Notes: generated by a model from the sequence alone, not told the origin. 64,000 bases of DNA from Bradysia coprophila (GCF_014529535.1 NW_023503374.1:6510001-6574000), one strand, 5' to 3'. Counted from the first letter of the stretch, positions 1-11,845 are shown. Numbers and translations are program-made.

Positions 1-2600
1 TCAGGATGATTAGAATATCTATTGAGACATGTTATTGACCTGTTCGTGTATGATTTTTATCGAAATTCACAACCAGCCAAACTACTAGACCATAATCTCT
101 TACATGGTCGTGGTGGTACTTGTTATCTCTACTTTTGCATTCGGAGTTTCCTTTTTCGGAATAAAATTGCTGCGATATTTGATTAATATGATACCGAGCC
201 CGTTAACAATCAATGTCAACGTATTATTTCGGTCGGAGTCGAAGGAAAAATAGGTCATGCAAAAACCGATATTTACGCTTCTTTGGTTGAAAAAGTTTCA
301 ATGTAATATTACACAGCAGAGTGCTCTGCATGTGGGTGTAAACCACAATATGATGTTATATACACAAAACATTAGTCGTGCAGCAGAAACACGCCTATTA
401 AATTGTCACAACGAAATTCGAAATGGATTGATTGTTGAAACATTTTAATGCAGTGAGCTTATCCCATCATCGTTATCAATGAATAAAGTAAAAAAAAAAT
501 TAATTTTTTACGCACCTTCAATTCGGACCGTATACTATTCCAGAGATGTCCGATGTAGTCTCTCGTGTAAAACGAACGTTTTTAGAAAATGTGCTGTTGA
601 CATAGAATGCTATTACAGCTGGCTGTCTGGTGTATGTATAATTTATATTTACGATGATATCACTCTGAATGAAACTAAAAATAGTATTTCGATTTCACAT
701 TGAAAAACGAATCTGCTTTCGATTCAGTTCACAAATTCATGCGTCGAAATGTTTTATCGTAGCCAGTGCACTATTGTTTCACCAACACGGTCACCAATCG
801 TCAATAATTGCACATAATAATGGGCTTTGTAAAAAAAAACTTACTCAATGAAAACAATTGATTTGAAAAAGCGAACACACCAATACACACTGGGTTTTGT
901 ACACCAAGAAAGTGGAAGGATAGGTGTAATGGAAAATAGGGGAAAACACTTCACACAATGGGATGTTTAGTCCCCAAATTCCTTAGAACGTGTGTCCTAT
1001 AAAGTTCGTACACAAAGAACTCTTTTATGTTATGTTAAAACGTAAATAACAATCAATTTCATTCAACTCGATTTCATTGCAAATTTTGGTCCGAAAGTCA
1101 TACCATTTCGGTAGCACTAATTCTGTCCGCTTTCACTTTTGTTGACGAAATACTGCTTCTACTATGGAATTACAAAATATAAGCAAACCGAAATAAAAAG
1201 AAGTCGACGAATGAATGGTGTAGAAGGCAATAATAAAAATATCAAAACATACGGTGTTGCCCGATGATCATAATGTATGTGATTTTCAGCCCAGCTGTGA
1301 GAACACGTTCACAAAATGTGTCGTAGGTTTTGCCCTCAAAATGGACTAAGCGAAATACACTGAGTTTTCGTTGCAAAAGAAACCTAAATCGGCTCAGTCT
1401 TGAAGACATTGACCAGAAGTTATATCGGAAATTATTTAAGATTTTCATAGGACTCCCGGACTTATCAGCTTATGCCAATTATACACTTTCATTTGCATTT
1501 ATTGGGTATCATACAATGGGCTGAGTGGATTCGTAAAATTTCAATTCGAAAATATGTACTAGACGTCCACTAGATTGAACTTGTATGATTGTAAGATTGT
1601 ATGATTCGTGGAGGCAAATTTTAAATCTTCACTCGGCTGAGTTTTGTTCCGGTTATGTTTCCATCAAATAACGGCTAAAACACGTCGATAACGATTCGGC
1701 GGAAGACGCAAAGGGATCCATGACACTAATCAAGAAGCCACTAGCGAATTTATATCGTGCCATGTGTTGATAAATCAGTCTTACCATCTTGCAATCTAAT
1801 CAGTGATTACTAATCCACCAACTGGTGATTAGATATGTATTTAAGTGTCGAGTCTAATCCGTATACATTCGCCGCTGGGAGAAGTAGAGGCCAGAGAACA
1901 TAAAATATACCTTGAGCCCGTGTAGATGTCAGTATTGGATAAGGGCGCCTATGGTTTGACACCTGTATTAACACTGTACCCAATAGAAAAAGTGTTGGTT
2001 TTGTCGTCTCATTATCGTTCAAAAACATCGAGGCTACGGTGTTGTGTGGAGGAATGATAAAGTGTAGAACTCAATATTTTAGGGATTTTCAAAGGGTGGT
2101 CAACAACTGGGCACGGCAAAATGGATTCGTTTCGCAACACAATTCCAGAGAGCCCACTCCTCCTTGATTCCTTAAATCTCCTTGAGACTCCTAAAACATC
2201 TAACATTTTTATTCTGACTGTGGAATCATATAATATTCAAAACCGTTCCTTGCTTACTTCACCATAAAAAGCTCATGAAACCTACATAATTCAAAAAATG
2301 AAATCGATGGTGAGAAAAGGTACTTCCAAAACCCAAATGCTTCAATTGTTCTTTTCATCGATTGTGTTGATGCTGCTGGCAACTTAATCATTTATTGTCA
2401 ATCATTTGTTAACTTTCGTCTGGTGTGTATCTGGTTAAGTTAGCCAATGCGTATTTATTCCTCAATCATAGGAATGCTGATCCTGAGCGAGGATTTAGCG
2501 ATTTTTATAAAACATTTTATAATTTATTTATTCAAAGCGAAAAAAAAGACTGCTCACATACGGCGCAGTCAATAAAAAAACGATCTTTTCAATCAACAAA
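1..2600. other. No recognisable gene
   Basis: AT-rich sequence with only short open frames on both strands (72 codons or fewer in most cases). I see no domain, no splice-consistent series of exons and no clear inverted repeat. It may be intergenic or part of a long intron of a gene outside the window. Confidence 0.5.
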
Positions 2601-2602
2601 TA

Positions 2603-2971
2603 TTACAATAAATAAAAATCATCCGCTCTATTACTTCCTAAAGTTCCAAGAATACATGCCGCATTGCCTCTTTGTATAGCAATAGAAATTTTCTGCAACA
2701 GATAATCTTTGGAACGTGGCTCCCCTGATGCTCTCTTCATCAACGATCCCAACTTGTCAATAAATTTCTTTGTTTCTGGACCCATGCAACCTAATGATTC
2801 AAAGGCAAGGGGGGTAAATAAATAGTTTTCTTTAAGACGTATATAATGATTATGCTTAAATCTCTCCGCTTTATCTGCAATAGACCCTGCTTTCTTTGAG
2901 GATTCACTGATGTATGAAGGAGCCAAAGTATCACGTATTGTTACATCCCATAAAAGTGATTTTCCATGATT
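2603..2971 (-). pseudogene. Non-LTR retrotransposon remnant, C-terminal end of the reverse transcriptase ORF
   Basis: The minus strand is open for about 120 codons. It reads like the region after the reverse transcriptase domain in a widespread group of animal non-LTR retrotransposons: a W-D-V-T-I-x-D-T-L-A-P-S-Y start, then P-L-A-F-E-S-L-G, then I-S-I-A-I-Q-R-G-N-A-A near the end. These motifs are known from database proteins of that type; the assignment is from memory. No RT catalytic motif (YADD type) lies upstream, so the copy is 5'-truncated as is usual for LINEs. Other family fragments occur at 36.3 kb and 41.3-41.7 kb. Confidence 0.6.
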
Positions 2972-3141
2972 TAGCGTAAATAAATTTGTGTTTCCCGAAA
3001 TTTCAAGGAGCAGCTCTTAGAAGAAACGATTGCGGCTATTCGGATAGTTAGAATACATTGTATTTCTACGATAAAGTGGAAGATTTTCCAACTATTCGAA
3101 AATTGTTAGACCTCTGCTCATCGGCCCGTAAAAGATATTTT

Positions 3142-3600
3142 TAGACCCGTACGAAGTACCCTGAGTAAGGGGAAACCTATTGTGGTTGTCTAGAGATGCC
3201 AATCCAGTGAAAAAAAACCGTTTGTCTGTCTGTTCTCTAACTTGAGTAAAACACATCCGATTTCTAAAATTCTTTTTTTCCCCGTTTGGTATTATCAAAA
3301 GACAGGCTAAGTTCGAAGATGGGTGATTTCGGATCGACCTCTCCGGAGCTGGAGCCCAATAAGTGCCTAAGTGTTTTTCGACGATATCTCCAAACATTTA
3401 AGCACTACACTTGTCAGTGATACGATCGACAAAAAAAACGTTTATGGAAATCGGATGACCGACTCGTGAGTTAGACCCCTTGGTGTGAACCAGGCACAGG
3501 GCGGCAAGCAGTTTTTGCTTGTAGGTCGGCCAAATTTGAACATATTTCGTCTGTTTTCACTTTATTAGATAGGTATTGACCGTACCAATCAGGGAAAAAA
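3142..3600 (+). repeat. Dispersed repeat R1, copy A
   Basis: Begins TAGACCCGTACGAAGTA and runs through segments such as AAGTTCGAAGATGGG and GGCGGCAAGCAGTTTTTGC. The same sequence recurs in reverse orientation at 7061-7594, so the two copies form a large inverted pair about 3.5 kb apart. After 3590 a related block repeats (TTTATGAAA..., then GTGAGCTAGGTCTCTTGG), so the unit itself has internal repetition. No coding potential was recognised. Confidence 0.75.
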
Positions 3601-3795
3601 AGTTTATGAAATTATGTTCACCGGAGCGTGAGCTAGGTCTCTTGGAGTGAGCTCTTATCTGGCTACTCGGCCGTACAGTGAAGGTGGTGTTTTTTGTTAA
3701 AATCTCGAGCAAAATTTAACCGAATTTCATGAATTTTGTTTTGTTTGAAAGGTACTAACGAATGTAAAGCAGCCGTTGTACTTTCCACCTCCTAA

Positions 3796-3857
3796 CAAAA
3801 TGGCCGTCGGCCGCTATTTTGGATTACAAAATGGCCGTCGGCCGCCATTTTGGATTT
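3796..3857. repeat. Two tandem GC-rich palindromic units (31-bp period)
   Basis: The segment CAAAATGGCCGTCGGCCG occurs at 3796 and again 31 bp later. Each unit closes with CCATTTTGG or CTATTTTGG, so each is nearly self-complementary. The GC-rich core stands out from the surrounding AT-rich DNA. Confidence 0.7.
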
Positions 3858-3859
3858 TT

Positions 3860-5060
3860 GTAAAAACAATATAAATCGGTGAAAATGATACTTACAAAGT
3901 TACTGATCAGTGGGAAGTGATTGGTTATGTGTGTGGGGTGTTTCAAGCACCCCAAATATGGATATCTATTTATAAATATATACAGCTATATTGAATAACG
4001 GTGTAGATAGCGGGGCTTCGTAATTGCGCTATGCGCAATTTTTAAGACGTACAAATTTCATAAGAATTTTACTTTACCGACGTTTACGGGAAGAGTAGGG
4101 CTACGGACGAACTAGGGTCACGTGCGCAATAGATGTACGGGTTCGTACGGGGCTCAGTCGCAGCAAACGCTCCGACTGTTCTGACGGCTCATTTTTTACA
4201 GAGGAGACAAGTTATGTCCGATATTTGACAAAACTACAAGTTTTAGTGAAATTTTCTTAAACAAGTACGAAAAAGTGGAGAATGATGGCTGATGACCTAA
4301 ACTCAAGTTTTCTATGTTTCCGCTTTCATTGAAATCGTCAGTACAATCCTTGATGTTGATGAGATTAGAATATTCGTTAGATTTTTCACTTTTGATAGCT
4401 GTATGATTTGGACCAAATCACCAAATTCTTCGCCTTTCTTCATCGTTTGTAAATGAATTTGGCTTGATCGACAAGGGCTACCACTGGCAAGACTGTAAAC
4501 AGCGGGGAAGTCAGATCGTGCAAACACACATTTTCATACAAAGAATGTCACCAAAACAGATATTGAATAGTGTGAAAGTTGTATGTCACCTGCGTTGACA
4601 CCGTTTACACCCTTTTGGTACCATTTTGTTTTCAATTGTACTGATTTTAAATGGACAACAGGTTGATTGATCCAAAAGTAGAACGTTTCAAGCGAGAGCC
4701 AAGAGTCTCGATGAAGGAGCAAATTTTGCGGCTTCGATTTTGTTAGAAAAATTAATGGAACTTGATGGATCGAAGCCGTATTTTTAACTGGAACTAAGTC
4801 TCTTGCACTGTATAGTAACCGACAAAGCCTTCTGACGTTACTGCAGTTTGATCTCAACAACGCGATGAGGCGAAGAATTACGTCATGAGAGTCAATGCAA
4901 TTTGACTGAAATCAAAGAAGGAAAATTTTCCAACTATCGGCTTATCCATCACGTCATCACAGTTTATGACACTAAGTGCATGATGTTACGCAGAATATCT
5001 TTAAATCCAGACTGTCTGACTTTTACCTCTTCGATTCAATGTAAATGCCCGGTTCATTGT
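3860..5060. other. No recognised gene; two unassigned minus-strand open frames
   Basis: Two adjacent minus-strand open frames (4534-4860, 108 codons without a convincing ATG; 4312-4527, 71 codons) sit downstream of RpL27. I could not link them by splice sites into a recognisable protein, and composition is not clearly coding. The stretch 3960-4260 contains nothing I recognise. Confidence 0.35.
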
Positions 5061-5118
5061 TTACAAACTTTATTCATAAACAACAGGTTTTGATGGTTTA
5101 TGAAATGTGCAACAGCAT

Positions 5119-5605
5119 CTAGAATCGCAGTTTCGTGAAGAACCATTTGTTTTTTCCCGCCTTGTACTTTTCCTCGAATTTGACTCGTGTCTGGAAGCGG
5201 TGTGTCTTTCGTTTGACTGGATCCTTAAGATCTTTCACGGTCACCTTTTCCAATGCTACATCTGAGACGCTGTATCGGGTTGGCATCAAGTGATTGTAAT
5301 TTAAGGTCTGAAAATGGAAATTGATTTGACCGTCAGACAAAACTGTGCGGAATAAAAATCTGAAAATTTTGCGATTTAGGCATTACCTTGAGGAATGGCT
5401 TTATCTTGGACTTCTTCTTCAATTTTGCTTTGCCCATCTTCTTTGTTACTTTGCGTGGATACCGATCGATGCCAGCAATTAGAGCATGGCCAAATTGCTT
5501 ATCGGCTGTACCGTCATCAAATGTTTTCACAACAACGGCCTTGCGACCGGCGTAACGTCCACAGAGGACGATTACGACTTTGCCACTTTTCATAATCTTA
5601 CGCAT
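5119..5605 (-). CDS. RpL27: 60S ribosomal protein L27
   Basis: Structural protein of the large cytosolic ribosomal subunit (eL27). The CDS joins 5605-5387 and 5307-5119 on the minus strand, 135 residues plus stop, the usual eL27 length. The N-terminal KOW-type region carries G-R-Y-A-G-R-K-A, followed by the family signature I-D-R-Y-P-R-K-V-T. The second exon starts [14 protein letters not shown] and ends [11 protein letters not shown], as in animal L27. I chose the ATG at 5605 because it follows an acceptor (TTTCCAG at 5611) and begins M-R-K-I-M-K-S-G-K; a longer in-frame start at 5653 lies in the intron. A 5' untranslated exon ends at a GTAAGT donor near 6027. AATAAA (minus) is at 5069-5074. 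Confidence 0.97.
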
Positions 5606-6025
5606 TTTGCCTGGAAATGAGAGAAAGAAACTAAATTTTAGTAGTGCACTCACTGGGACAACACGGCAACGTTGAGGTTATGTTTATCATGTGAAAACAA
5701 ATGAACAAATATGAACAATAAATCGATTTTTCGATTGATCATTGCAGGCCTATCGTTGCCGTAGTTGGTCACATTATTATCAAAAGCGAATTGAATTATT
5801 TTTCATCAGTTTAAATAAGCAATCAACACTATTCGTCCATTGACAGTTCATCGAAATCAAAAATAACACAAAAATTAACAGAAATATCCGCAAAAACGCA
5901 TAAATAATATCAGAATCGTGTAAAACCTTCTTTTCAACGTTCAATTTCGATTAGAAATTATTTATTTTCATCATAAATAGACGCGATGATTGCAAATTTA
6001 TTTCGAAAAACTTTTGCGATACTTA

Positions 6026-6058
6026 CAGGTCAAACTATGGACCGGAAAAGGAAAAGTT
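6026..6058 (-). promoter_or_regulatory. RpL27 5' exon with TOP-like start
   Basis: On the minus strand, CTTTTCCTTTTCC (6056-6044) matches the pyrimidine-rich TCT/TOP start of ribosomal protein genes. About 20 bases later comes an ACCT|GTAAGT donor, giving a short untranslated first exon of roughly 30 nt. Such tracts couple transcription and TOR-dependent translation of ribosomal proteins in animals. The exact start base is inferred. Confidence 0.65.
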
Positions 6059-6059
6059 T

Positions 6060-6553
6060 TGGTGTCACTGAAACTGTTTGACAGTTAATCGGTGTGGAGA
6101 TGTTGACGTTTCGTTGCAGTTGCGTTGAATCGATAGATGGCGATACAAAAATGTTTAAAAAAGTGAGTTGAAATTCAAAATGTTTCAATTTTGTATTGAG
6201 ATCGTTTCACATAAATCAATGAAAGATTACACGTTATTGCATGTATTTCCGAGGCAAAGAGGCTACTATTGGGTTTAAAATTCAACAATGAGATATGGGC
6301 AATTGAAGTTTTCAACCGAAATAGACTGAAAACTTACATTTTTCTCACGGAAATTCCTCGAGGTACTCGAAACGTACATGGCTGTTAGGGTGGGTCGTAT
6401 TTTCATTTTGTTTTTATTTTAAAAGGCCTGGCCCCAGGCTGTACTTAGAATTGACCAAGGAATCCGAAACAGCAAAAAAAAAAATTCAAAAATTAATTTT
6501 TCCCCTGCCTCTAGGCTGATTTTGATTTTCGGGGTGGTAGCATGAAATGGGGT
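6060..6553. other. Upstream flank of RpL27, no gene seen
   Basis: Sequence 5' of the RpL27 start. I see no further coding exon or strong inverted repeat until the miniature element at 6554. Confidence 0.4.
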
Positions 6554-6686
6554 AGGGTAATCTCGCACACCACACAAATTCATGGTGTGCGAGATTCACA
6601 TCTAAGTGGTGAATCTCGCACAGTCATGACTTTTCGTTACATGTCGTAAAAGGACGCATACTATGATCGCGTGTGCGAGATTCCCC
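6554..6686. mobile_element. Miniature inverted-repeat element, AATCTCGCACA type
   Basis: Starts GGGTAATCTCGCACAC and ends GTGTGCGAGATTCCCC, one mismatch apart as inverted repeats. Inside are two more copies of the motif in opposite orientations (GGTGTGCGAGATTC near 6584, GAATCTCGCACA near 6611), so it can fold in more than one way. No ORF of its own. A target duplication is not clear. Confidence 0.6.
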
Positions 6687-7060
6687 GACACCCATGAAAT
6701 TGCACATATTGTTGGCTGATATCTCGGTCATTTGGGAACAGAAGCCATTACTGCTAACTGTAGCTAATAGCTGAGGAGTCCAGCTATGAAATACCATAAG
6801 AACGTTGTTGACCTTCGCCTTCACTCGAGCAGAGTAACTCTGTCAGTGTTCCCGACTAAGACTTTTCGGCAAAAAATTTCAACTTTATTTGCAAATAAAA
6901 TCGACAAATCATGACATAATACGTCGTGTGAGGTATGTCTGAACAGGTAATCTCATAGAGAATCCATTGCAGAGCAGTTTGTTGAAAACGAGTTGAAAAA
7001 ACTCATAGGACCTCTGTTTTCGAAGCCCAAATTTGGCAATTTTTTGTTAGAATGAAAAAG

Positions 7061-7594
7061 TCCCTGATTGGTACGGTCAATACCTATCTAATAAAGCTAA
7101 AACAGACGAAATATGTTCAAATGTGGCCGACCTACAAGCAAAAACTGCTTGCCGCCCTGTGCCTGTTCCACACCAAGGGGTCTAACTCACGAGTCGGTCA
7201 TCCGATTTCCATAAACTTTTTTTTTTGTCGATCGGTATTGTAAATACCTTTTATTTGACGTATCACTTACAAGTTTAACGTTTAAATGTCCGGAGATATC
7301 TTCGAAAAACCGTAAAGCACTTATTGGGCCACAGCTCGGGAGGGGTCGATCCAAAATCACTCATCTTCGAACTTAGCCTGTCTTTTGACATTACCAAACG
7401 GGAAAAAAAAGAATTTTCAAAATCGGATGCGTTTTACTCAAGTTATCGTGCAGACGGACAGACGGACATTTTTTTTTCGCGGATTTGGCATCTCTAGACA
7501 ACCACAATAGGTTTCCCCTTACTCAGGGAGTCCAATTCGACGTGTTACAAACGTATGCGTAAACCTATAAGACCCCAGTACTTCGTACGGGTCT
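7061..7594 (-). repeat. Dispersed repeat R1, copy B (inverted relative to copy A)
   Basis: Reverse-orientation counterpart of 3142-3600. It begins with TCCCTGATTGGTACGG and ends TACTTCGTACGGGTCTA. It carries CATCTTCGAACTTAGCCTG and AAGTTATCGTGCAGACGG, a core that also recurs at 11.35-11.45 kb and in the 152-bp tandem array near 50 kb. The open frame at 7052-7243 lies in this repeat and is not a gene. Confidence 0.75.
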
Positions 7595-8228
7595 AATAAA
7601 CATTCTAATAGTTCTTCCAAGGTGAAATGAAATGTCGAACCGTCATCCAAAGAGCCTTAACCTCAACACTATTAACAATGCAATTGTCAAAATAACAAAG
7701 AAAAATAAGTTGTTGTGGTTATGGTTCTATGCATGACATCGGTTCGTGTTCGGTTCATTTTGTTCAGCTTTACCGTTGCTTGAAAGAAACCTATGACACC
7801 CCATACGACACTATACGGCTCGTGGTAAATAACTAGATAAATTTACATTAGCCGCAAAAGCTTCGAAGAAGTGGTTTTGGCTTCTGGGATCGAATACCTT
7901 TCTGGGCACATATAGAGTGTTATACTTTTTATTTCTTCAACATTTTTTATTAACAAAATTCATTCATGTACAGTTTGGAAATTGAAGAAAAAATTGAGTG
8001 TTATGATGAAACAGAAGCAAATATTTCGAACAAGTACCCAAGGCAAGTTATAATTAACTCGTATTCAGGTCGTCTCACTCCGATCATAACACTCTATTAA
8101 AAGTTCTACTGGAAAATGAGTCGATTTCGGTCGGCTGTATTTCAAAAGAATCCCTCTTTACAAAATTTGAATGATTCCTAAGGTTTTTTTGTGTCTACTA
8201 TTGGCTTCTAAAATTATGTGTTTGTGCA
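7595..8228. other. No feature recognised
   Basis: AT-rich sequence between two repeats. I see no convincing open frame, splice series or inverted repeat. Confidence 0.4.
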
Positions 8229-8511
8229 ACGCACTTCAAGCATTTGAAACCAACTGCAGAAAGTAGTTTTACATGAGAATGTTTTTACAGTGTCCAGTTT
8301 CAGTACTCTATTTAGAGTACCAAAAACGCACTTCAAGCAAAAGTGATACTCTAAATAGGGTACTGAAACTTGACAGTGCTCCATACAAAATTTTACACTG
8401 TAAAAAGAGTGGGGATAAAATTTTATACAAAATAGTACTCTATTTGGCAGCTGTCATTAATAGCACTTTTGCTTGAAGTGCGTTGGTACCACGCATGCTT
8501 GAAGTGTGTTT
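8229..8511. mobile_element. Miniature element with GCACTTCAAGCA ends, nested pair
   Basis: The outer ends are AACGCACTTCAAGCA (8229) and TGCTTGAAGTGTGTT (8496). Inside, 8324-8484 has its own 21-bp perfect inverted ends (AACGCACTTCAAGCAAAAG and complement), so one copy appears nested in, or duplicated within, another. The interior repeats TACTCTAAATAGGG-like motifs. Related copies lie at 44820-45310 and, as a fragment, at 43085-43135. Confidence 0.65.
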
Positions 8512-8928
8512 GTTTTTTATAATTAACACACATCACTTCACATGTTCCATCGGCAAGAGTTACAAAAATTTGATGGACTATAACGTTTTTCCTTACGCAC
8601 TTCTAGACTTTTGGGGTTATGGAGTGACACATTTTTATGAACCAAATCACAACCACCTTATTAGTACCCGAGCAAAAAAAATGATCCAAAACGTATATGC
8701 ATATACTGGTTTTTAAGTATATGATCATAAACTTTTATGTACTCTCCGGTCCAGGTATATATAAGGGTATAATTAAATACTGCTTACAGTATTGAACAGT
8801 TACTGCTATATCCTAGTTCCTTCCAAGTACATAAAAGTAAATGTTCATATACTGTGAACAGTGTTTACTCGTCCCCTTATACTCTTGCATACTAAAAGTC
8901 AGTCTGTCATGAATTCTCGTCGGTGCAA

Positions 8929-9495
8929 CCAAAGTATATAAACACTGAAGGTAATGCAGACCCTCATCGGATCAGAGAAATTACGGATCCAAACTTTCAG
9001 GTGAATTCATTTTCGTAAAGTTGTCTAACTTGACTTGTGCAACATGACGGCCCTAAATACTTCCAATTCACCACTAAATACAACTTGACGCAAACGAATT
9101 TTATATGTGTGCAACATCAAGGCTGTATACTTGGGGAGGTCACGCAGATACAGATACGCGGGTTACACACCACAGTTGATGATAAAATTGCCGGTTTCAT
9201 ACAAAAATTCACCTACTCTGATGATTCTCGTCGTCTTGATGATGTGGTGAATTTTTTGTATATGTAAAGTCATCAGAAGTGGTGTGTTCCCGCGTATCTA
9301 ATAAAATGGCGGTCTGCGTGACCTCCCCAAAGTATACAGCCTTGTGCAACATAACGCCGCTAAATCGTTCCAGATTCACCACTAGATGCAACTTGACGCA
9401 AACGAATTCAATACGTGTGTAACATGACGGAGCTAAAATTCACCTGAAAGTTTGGATCCTTGTGTAACTGCGGATTTAGTGTTTATATACTTTGG
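8929..9495. mobile_element. Outer miniature element M2 with two inverted arms
   Basis: The outer arms CCAAAGTATATAAACACT (8929-8946) and its complement (9478-9495) are perfect. A second arm pair of 23 bp beginning GGATCCAAACTTTCAG (8985-9007 and 9437-9459) is also perfect. The interior contains two direct copies of an approximately 85-bp block (each with CAACTTGACGCAAACGAATT), separated by the nested element at 9118-9344. No coding capacity. Confidence 0.7.
9118..9344. mobile_element. Nested miniature element M3, copy 1
   Basis: A 227-bp unit bounded by CAAGGCTGTATACTTGGGG and CCCCAAAGTATACAGCCTTG, followed inward by GAGGTCACGCAGA-type sequence on both sides. It sits between the two direct blocks of M2, so it is the younger insertion. 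A second full copy in the opposite orientation is at 55733-55960. The small open frames across it are not genes. Confidence 0.75.
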
Positions 9496-10458
9496 GTGCA
9501 ACATCCTTGTGAGGTGACATGTAAAACCAATGTTCAAAAATAAGAAAATTCATGAAACATTTTCCTATCGGTTCACATTATACTGTTAATTCCGTTGTCG
9601 TTTTTCTTGTCTCGTTAGGTATTAGGGATTCTCTGACAACGGATATTAATAGAAAAGTGTGCAACTGAAAAAAAAAAATTGTTTCATTAATTTTCTCATT
9701 CTTTAAAGTCAATAAAGATTATGACTAGCCGAAGATGTGTAATCAAAACCGAAAATGTCATATTTCATTGAAATCATGTGTTGCGAACAATTTCAACTTT
9801 CTCACAAATGTCACCATAGCGTCATGAGTACAAAAAAGTATACGGTGATATGCTAAATAAGTATATGAAAGTGCATGACGGTATACTGAATTTTCATATA
9901 CTTCCACATAATGGTTTTGTATGGGAAAAAATCGAAAAAAGGGTATCCAAATACTTCACAGTTTACAAGGAGATAGTAATATACTTTTCTGTATACGTGA
10001 GAGTGTATTGGTGAGCTATGATATGAATCGGTCGGTAGGGAAAGCAAACGGTCGAGAAGGAAAGTAACGGTTGGGAAGGAATGCACCAACACACTCTCAC
10101 TATTACAGAAAAACATCTTTCAAAATACCCCAATACACACTCGATGTGTGTTTTCGCTTGGGCTTCGCCCGCGCGTGCACACACATCTTGTGTGTATTGG
10201 GGTATGTTGAAATATACTATTCTCGTCGATTTTTTTTTGCTCGCGTATCACTTCATAGTATAAGGTTTACAATCTTTTTGGACTTAGAGGTATTTCGGTT
10301 TTTTTTTTTTGGGTTTTTATGGATGAATAGCTGATACGTTCAATAGCCATTGCTTACTTTTCACAAATCTATTAAGCCACATAATCTTCAAACATTTGAC
10401 GCGTCGACATAAGGTTTGAACTGAAACATCGATCTAAATATCACAACTATTGTAGTAC
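9496..10458. repeat. Inverted-repeat-rich stretch, no gene
   Basis: Contains a hairpin at about 10125-10206 (arms TACCCCAATACACAC and GTGTGTATTGGGGTA around a GC-rich loop) and an imperfect inverted pair between about 9985 and 10113 (GAGAGTGTATTGGTG / CACCAACACACTCTC). The 87-codon open frames here overlap these repeats and look spurious. Confidence 0.5.
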
Positions 10459-10490
10459 CAAGGGTGTAAACTTTGAGGTTTACAGCCTTG
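10459..10490. repeat. 32-bp palindrome resembling collapsed M3 ends
   Basis: CAAGGGTGTAAACTTTGAGG followed directly by TTTACAGCCTTG. The two halves match the left and right ends of element M3 (variant with TGTAAACTT) with the interior missing, so this could be a deletion derivative. Confidence 0.45.
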
Positions 10491-11485
10491 ACAAGTACAA
10501 GTAGAAGCATAGCACGAAAACTCATTTTTTCAATGTCAAAAAGCCTCCAAACTTTCAAATATGCGTTTACGATTGCATGGGTTGGGTTGTGTGTTTTTAT
10601 TCACACCAATAAATCATGACTCCTATCTTTACGAGAAAATGCAAGTCATATTTTGATTGCATGCCTCTGCTCCGAATACATCTTATGTTCATGCTAGAAG
10701 TGCTAGAAGCAGAGCTGTGGTAAAAGACTTGACTTTCCAGTGCTTTTTCTGTGAAATTTTCTTTTTAAATGTGAGCACTGAGCATCTTGTTAAATGGTAT
10801 TCCAAGGTTAATCATTTTTCCTATTATTTGAGAGTATATCAGCACAAATGTTATTGGTTCATGTTGAGTAATACGATTAACTTATCTTTACAAACTATAC
10901 AAACGATACTCTTGGGTCAGAGTCACCTCAAACATATTTTCTAATGGATTTTTTTACATCAAGCTAGGCTGATTTCAGATTGTCACCAATATTTATCACC
11001 AAGCATATGAAAGAATAGTTCTGTTGTCTCGGTTGTAATTATGTTTGATTTTGGTAACGACCAAGTAATTTTTCTAGTGCGATGTTTCTCATTCTGTTAT
11101 TATAAGTAAAACACCAGCAAGATAGGTACAAACTCTAGTATTATAATCTATTATAGTCTAAATAAAATGTGATCAAAAGGAAACCTGTTTTCTGCCTGCC
11201 CTATGCCAAGGTTGAACAGCAATTTTTGTGAATTTATTCCCTTGACTGTAAGTCAGGGTCTTATGCCGGAAAATACCCTAAAATGTTTGTATGAAGGGTT
11301 GTATGATATGTTATGAAAAATGGAATTGTTTGTACCAATATTTTGCTTGTAAACACGATAACTTGAGTAATTATCAACCAATTACTTTTTTTTTATCGAC
11401 GCAGAATTAAATTCTAGAGGTTAAGTTCGAAGATGGGCTATGTGGGATTAAGGATCTGGAAGTTATTCCAGACAAACAATATTTT
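10491..11485. other. No gene; carries a copy of the R1 core motif
   Basis: Open frames are short and unrecognised. At about 11350-11440 the sequence reads AACACGATAACTTGAG, then GGTTAAGTTCGAAGATGGG, the same ordered core as in R1 and in the 152-bp array. Confidence 0.45.
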
Positions 11486-11612
11486 CCCAATTAATCAAAT
11501 TCTTCCTTTCCGAAAATTCGGAATTCTTTCGGAAAAAGAACAATAGATGTCGCTTTTGTCCTTTTCCGAAGGAATTCCGAATTTTCGGAAAGGAAGAATT
11601 TGGTTAATTGGG
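11486..11612. mobile_element. Hairpin miniature element, near-perfect inverted repeat
   Basis: Arms start CCCAATTAATCAAATTC and end GAATTTGGTTAATTGGG, with long matching interior (CTTTCCGAAAATTCGGAATT and complement). The unpaired centre is only about 30 nt. A transcript across it would form a long stem. Confidence 0.7.
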
Positions 11613-11689
11613 TTTAACTGTTGGAAATTCAATCAATCGAAAAAGATAACTTTGATGGAATTTGATTTTGACGGTTAGTTATATCCATC

Positions 11690-11845
11690 TATCACGCATT
11701 ATAGTCAGCTATCACGGTGATAGTTGGCTATAGTCAGGGATTGTTAGGTGAAAGTCAGCCATCACGGTGATAGTTGGCTATAGTCAGGGATAGTCACGTG
11801 AAAGTCAGCTATCACGCATGGTAGTCAGCTTTCACGGGCAAAAAT
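11690..11845. repeat. Tandem repeat, 50-bp period, palindromic motif
   Basis: ATCACGGTGATAGTTGGC occurs at 11711 and 11761, with decaying partial units on both sides (GCTATCACGCAT, GCTTTCACGG). Each unit includes the palindrome TATCACGGTGATA. Confidence 0.7.

Noticed and set aside
1810-2206. Overlapping minus-strand open frames of 64-72 codons
   Set aside because: No splice signals in phase and no family resemblance.
4312-4860. Two minus-strand open frames downstream of RpL27
   Set aside because: No recognisable protein and the upstream frame lacks a clear ATG. A last exon is conceivable but I could not build a consistent gene.
5395-5595. Plus-strand open frame opposite RpL27
   Set aside because: It is the antisense shadow of the conserved L27 coding exon.
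9037-9391. Open frames of 60-76 codons near 9.1-9.4 kb
   Set aside because: They run across the inverted repeats of miniature elements M2 and M3; the same frames reappear at 55.6-56.2 kb for that reason.
10071-10334. 87-codon frame around a GC-rich core
   Set aside because: Generated by the hairpin at about 10125-10206.
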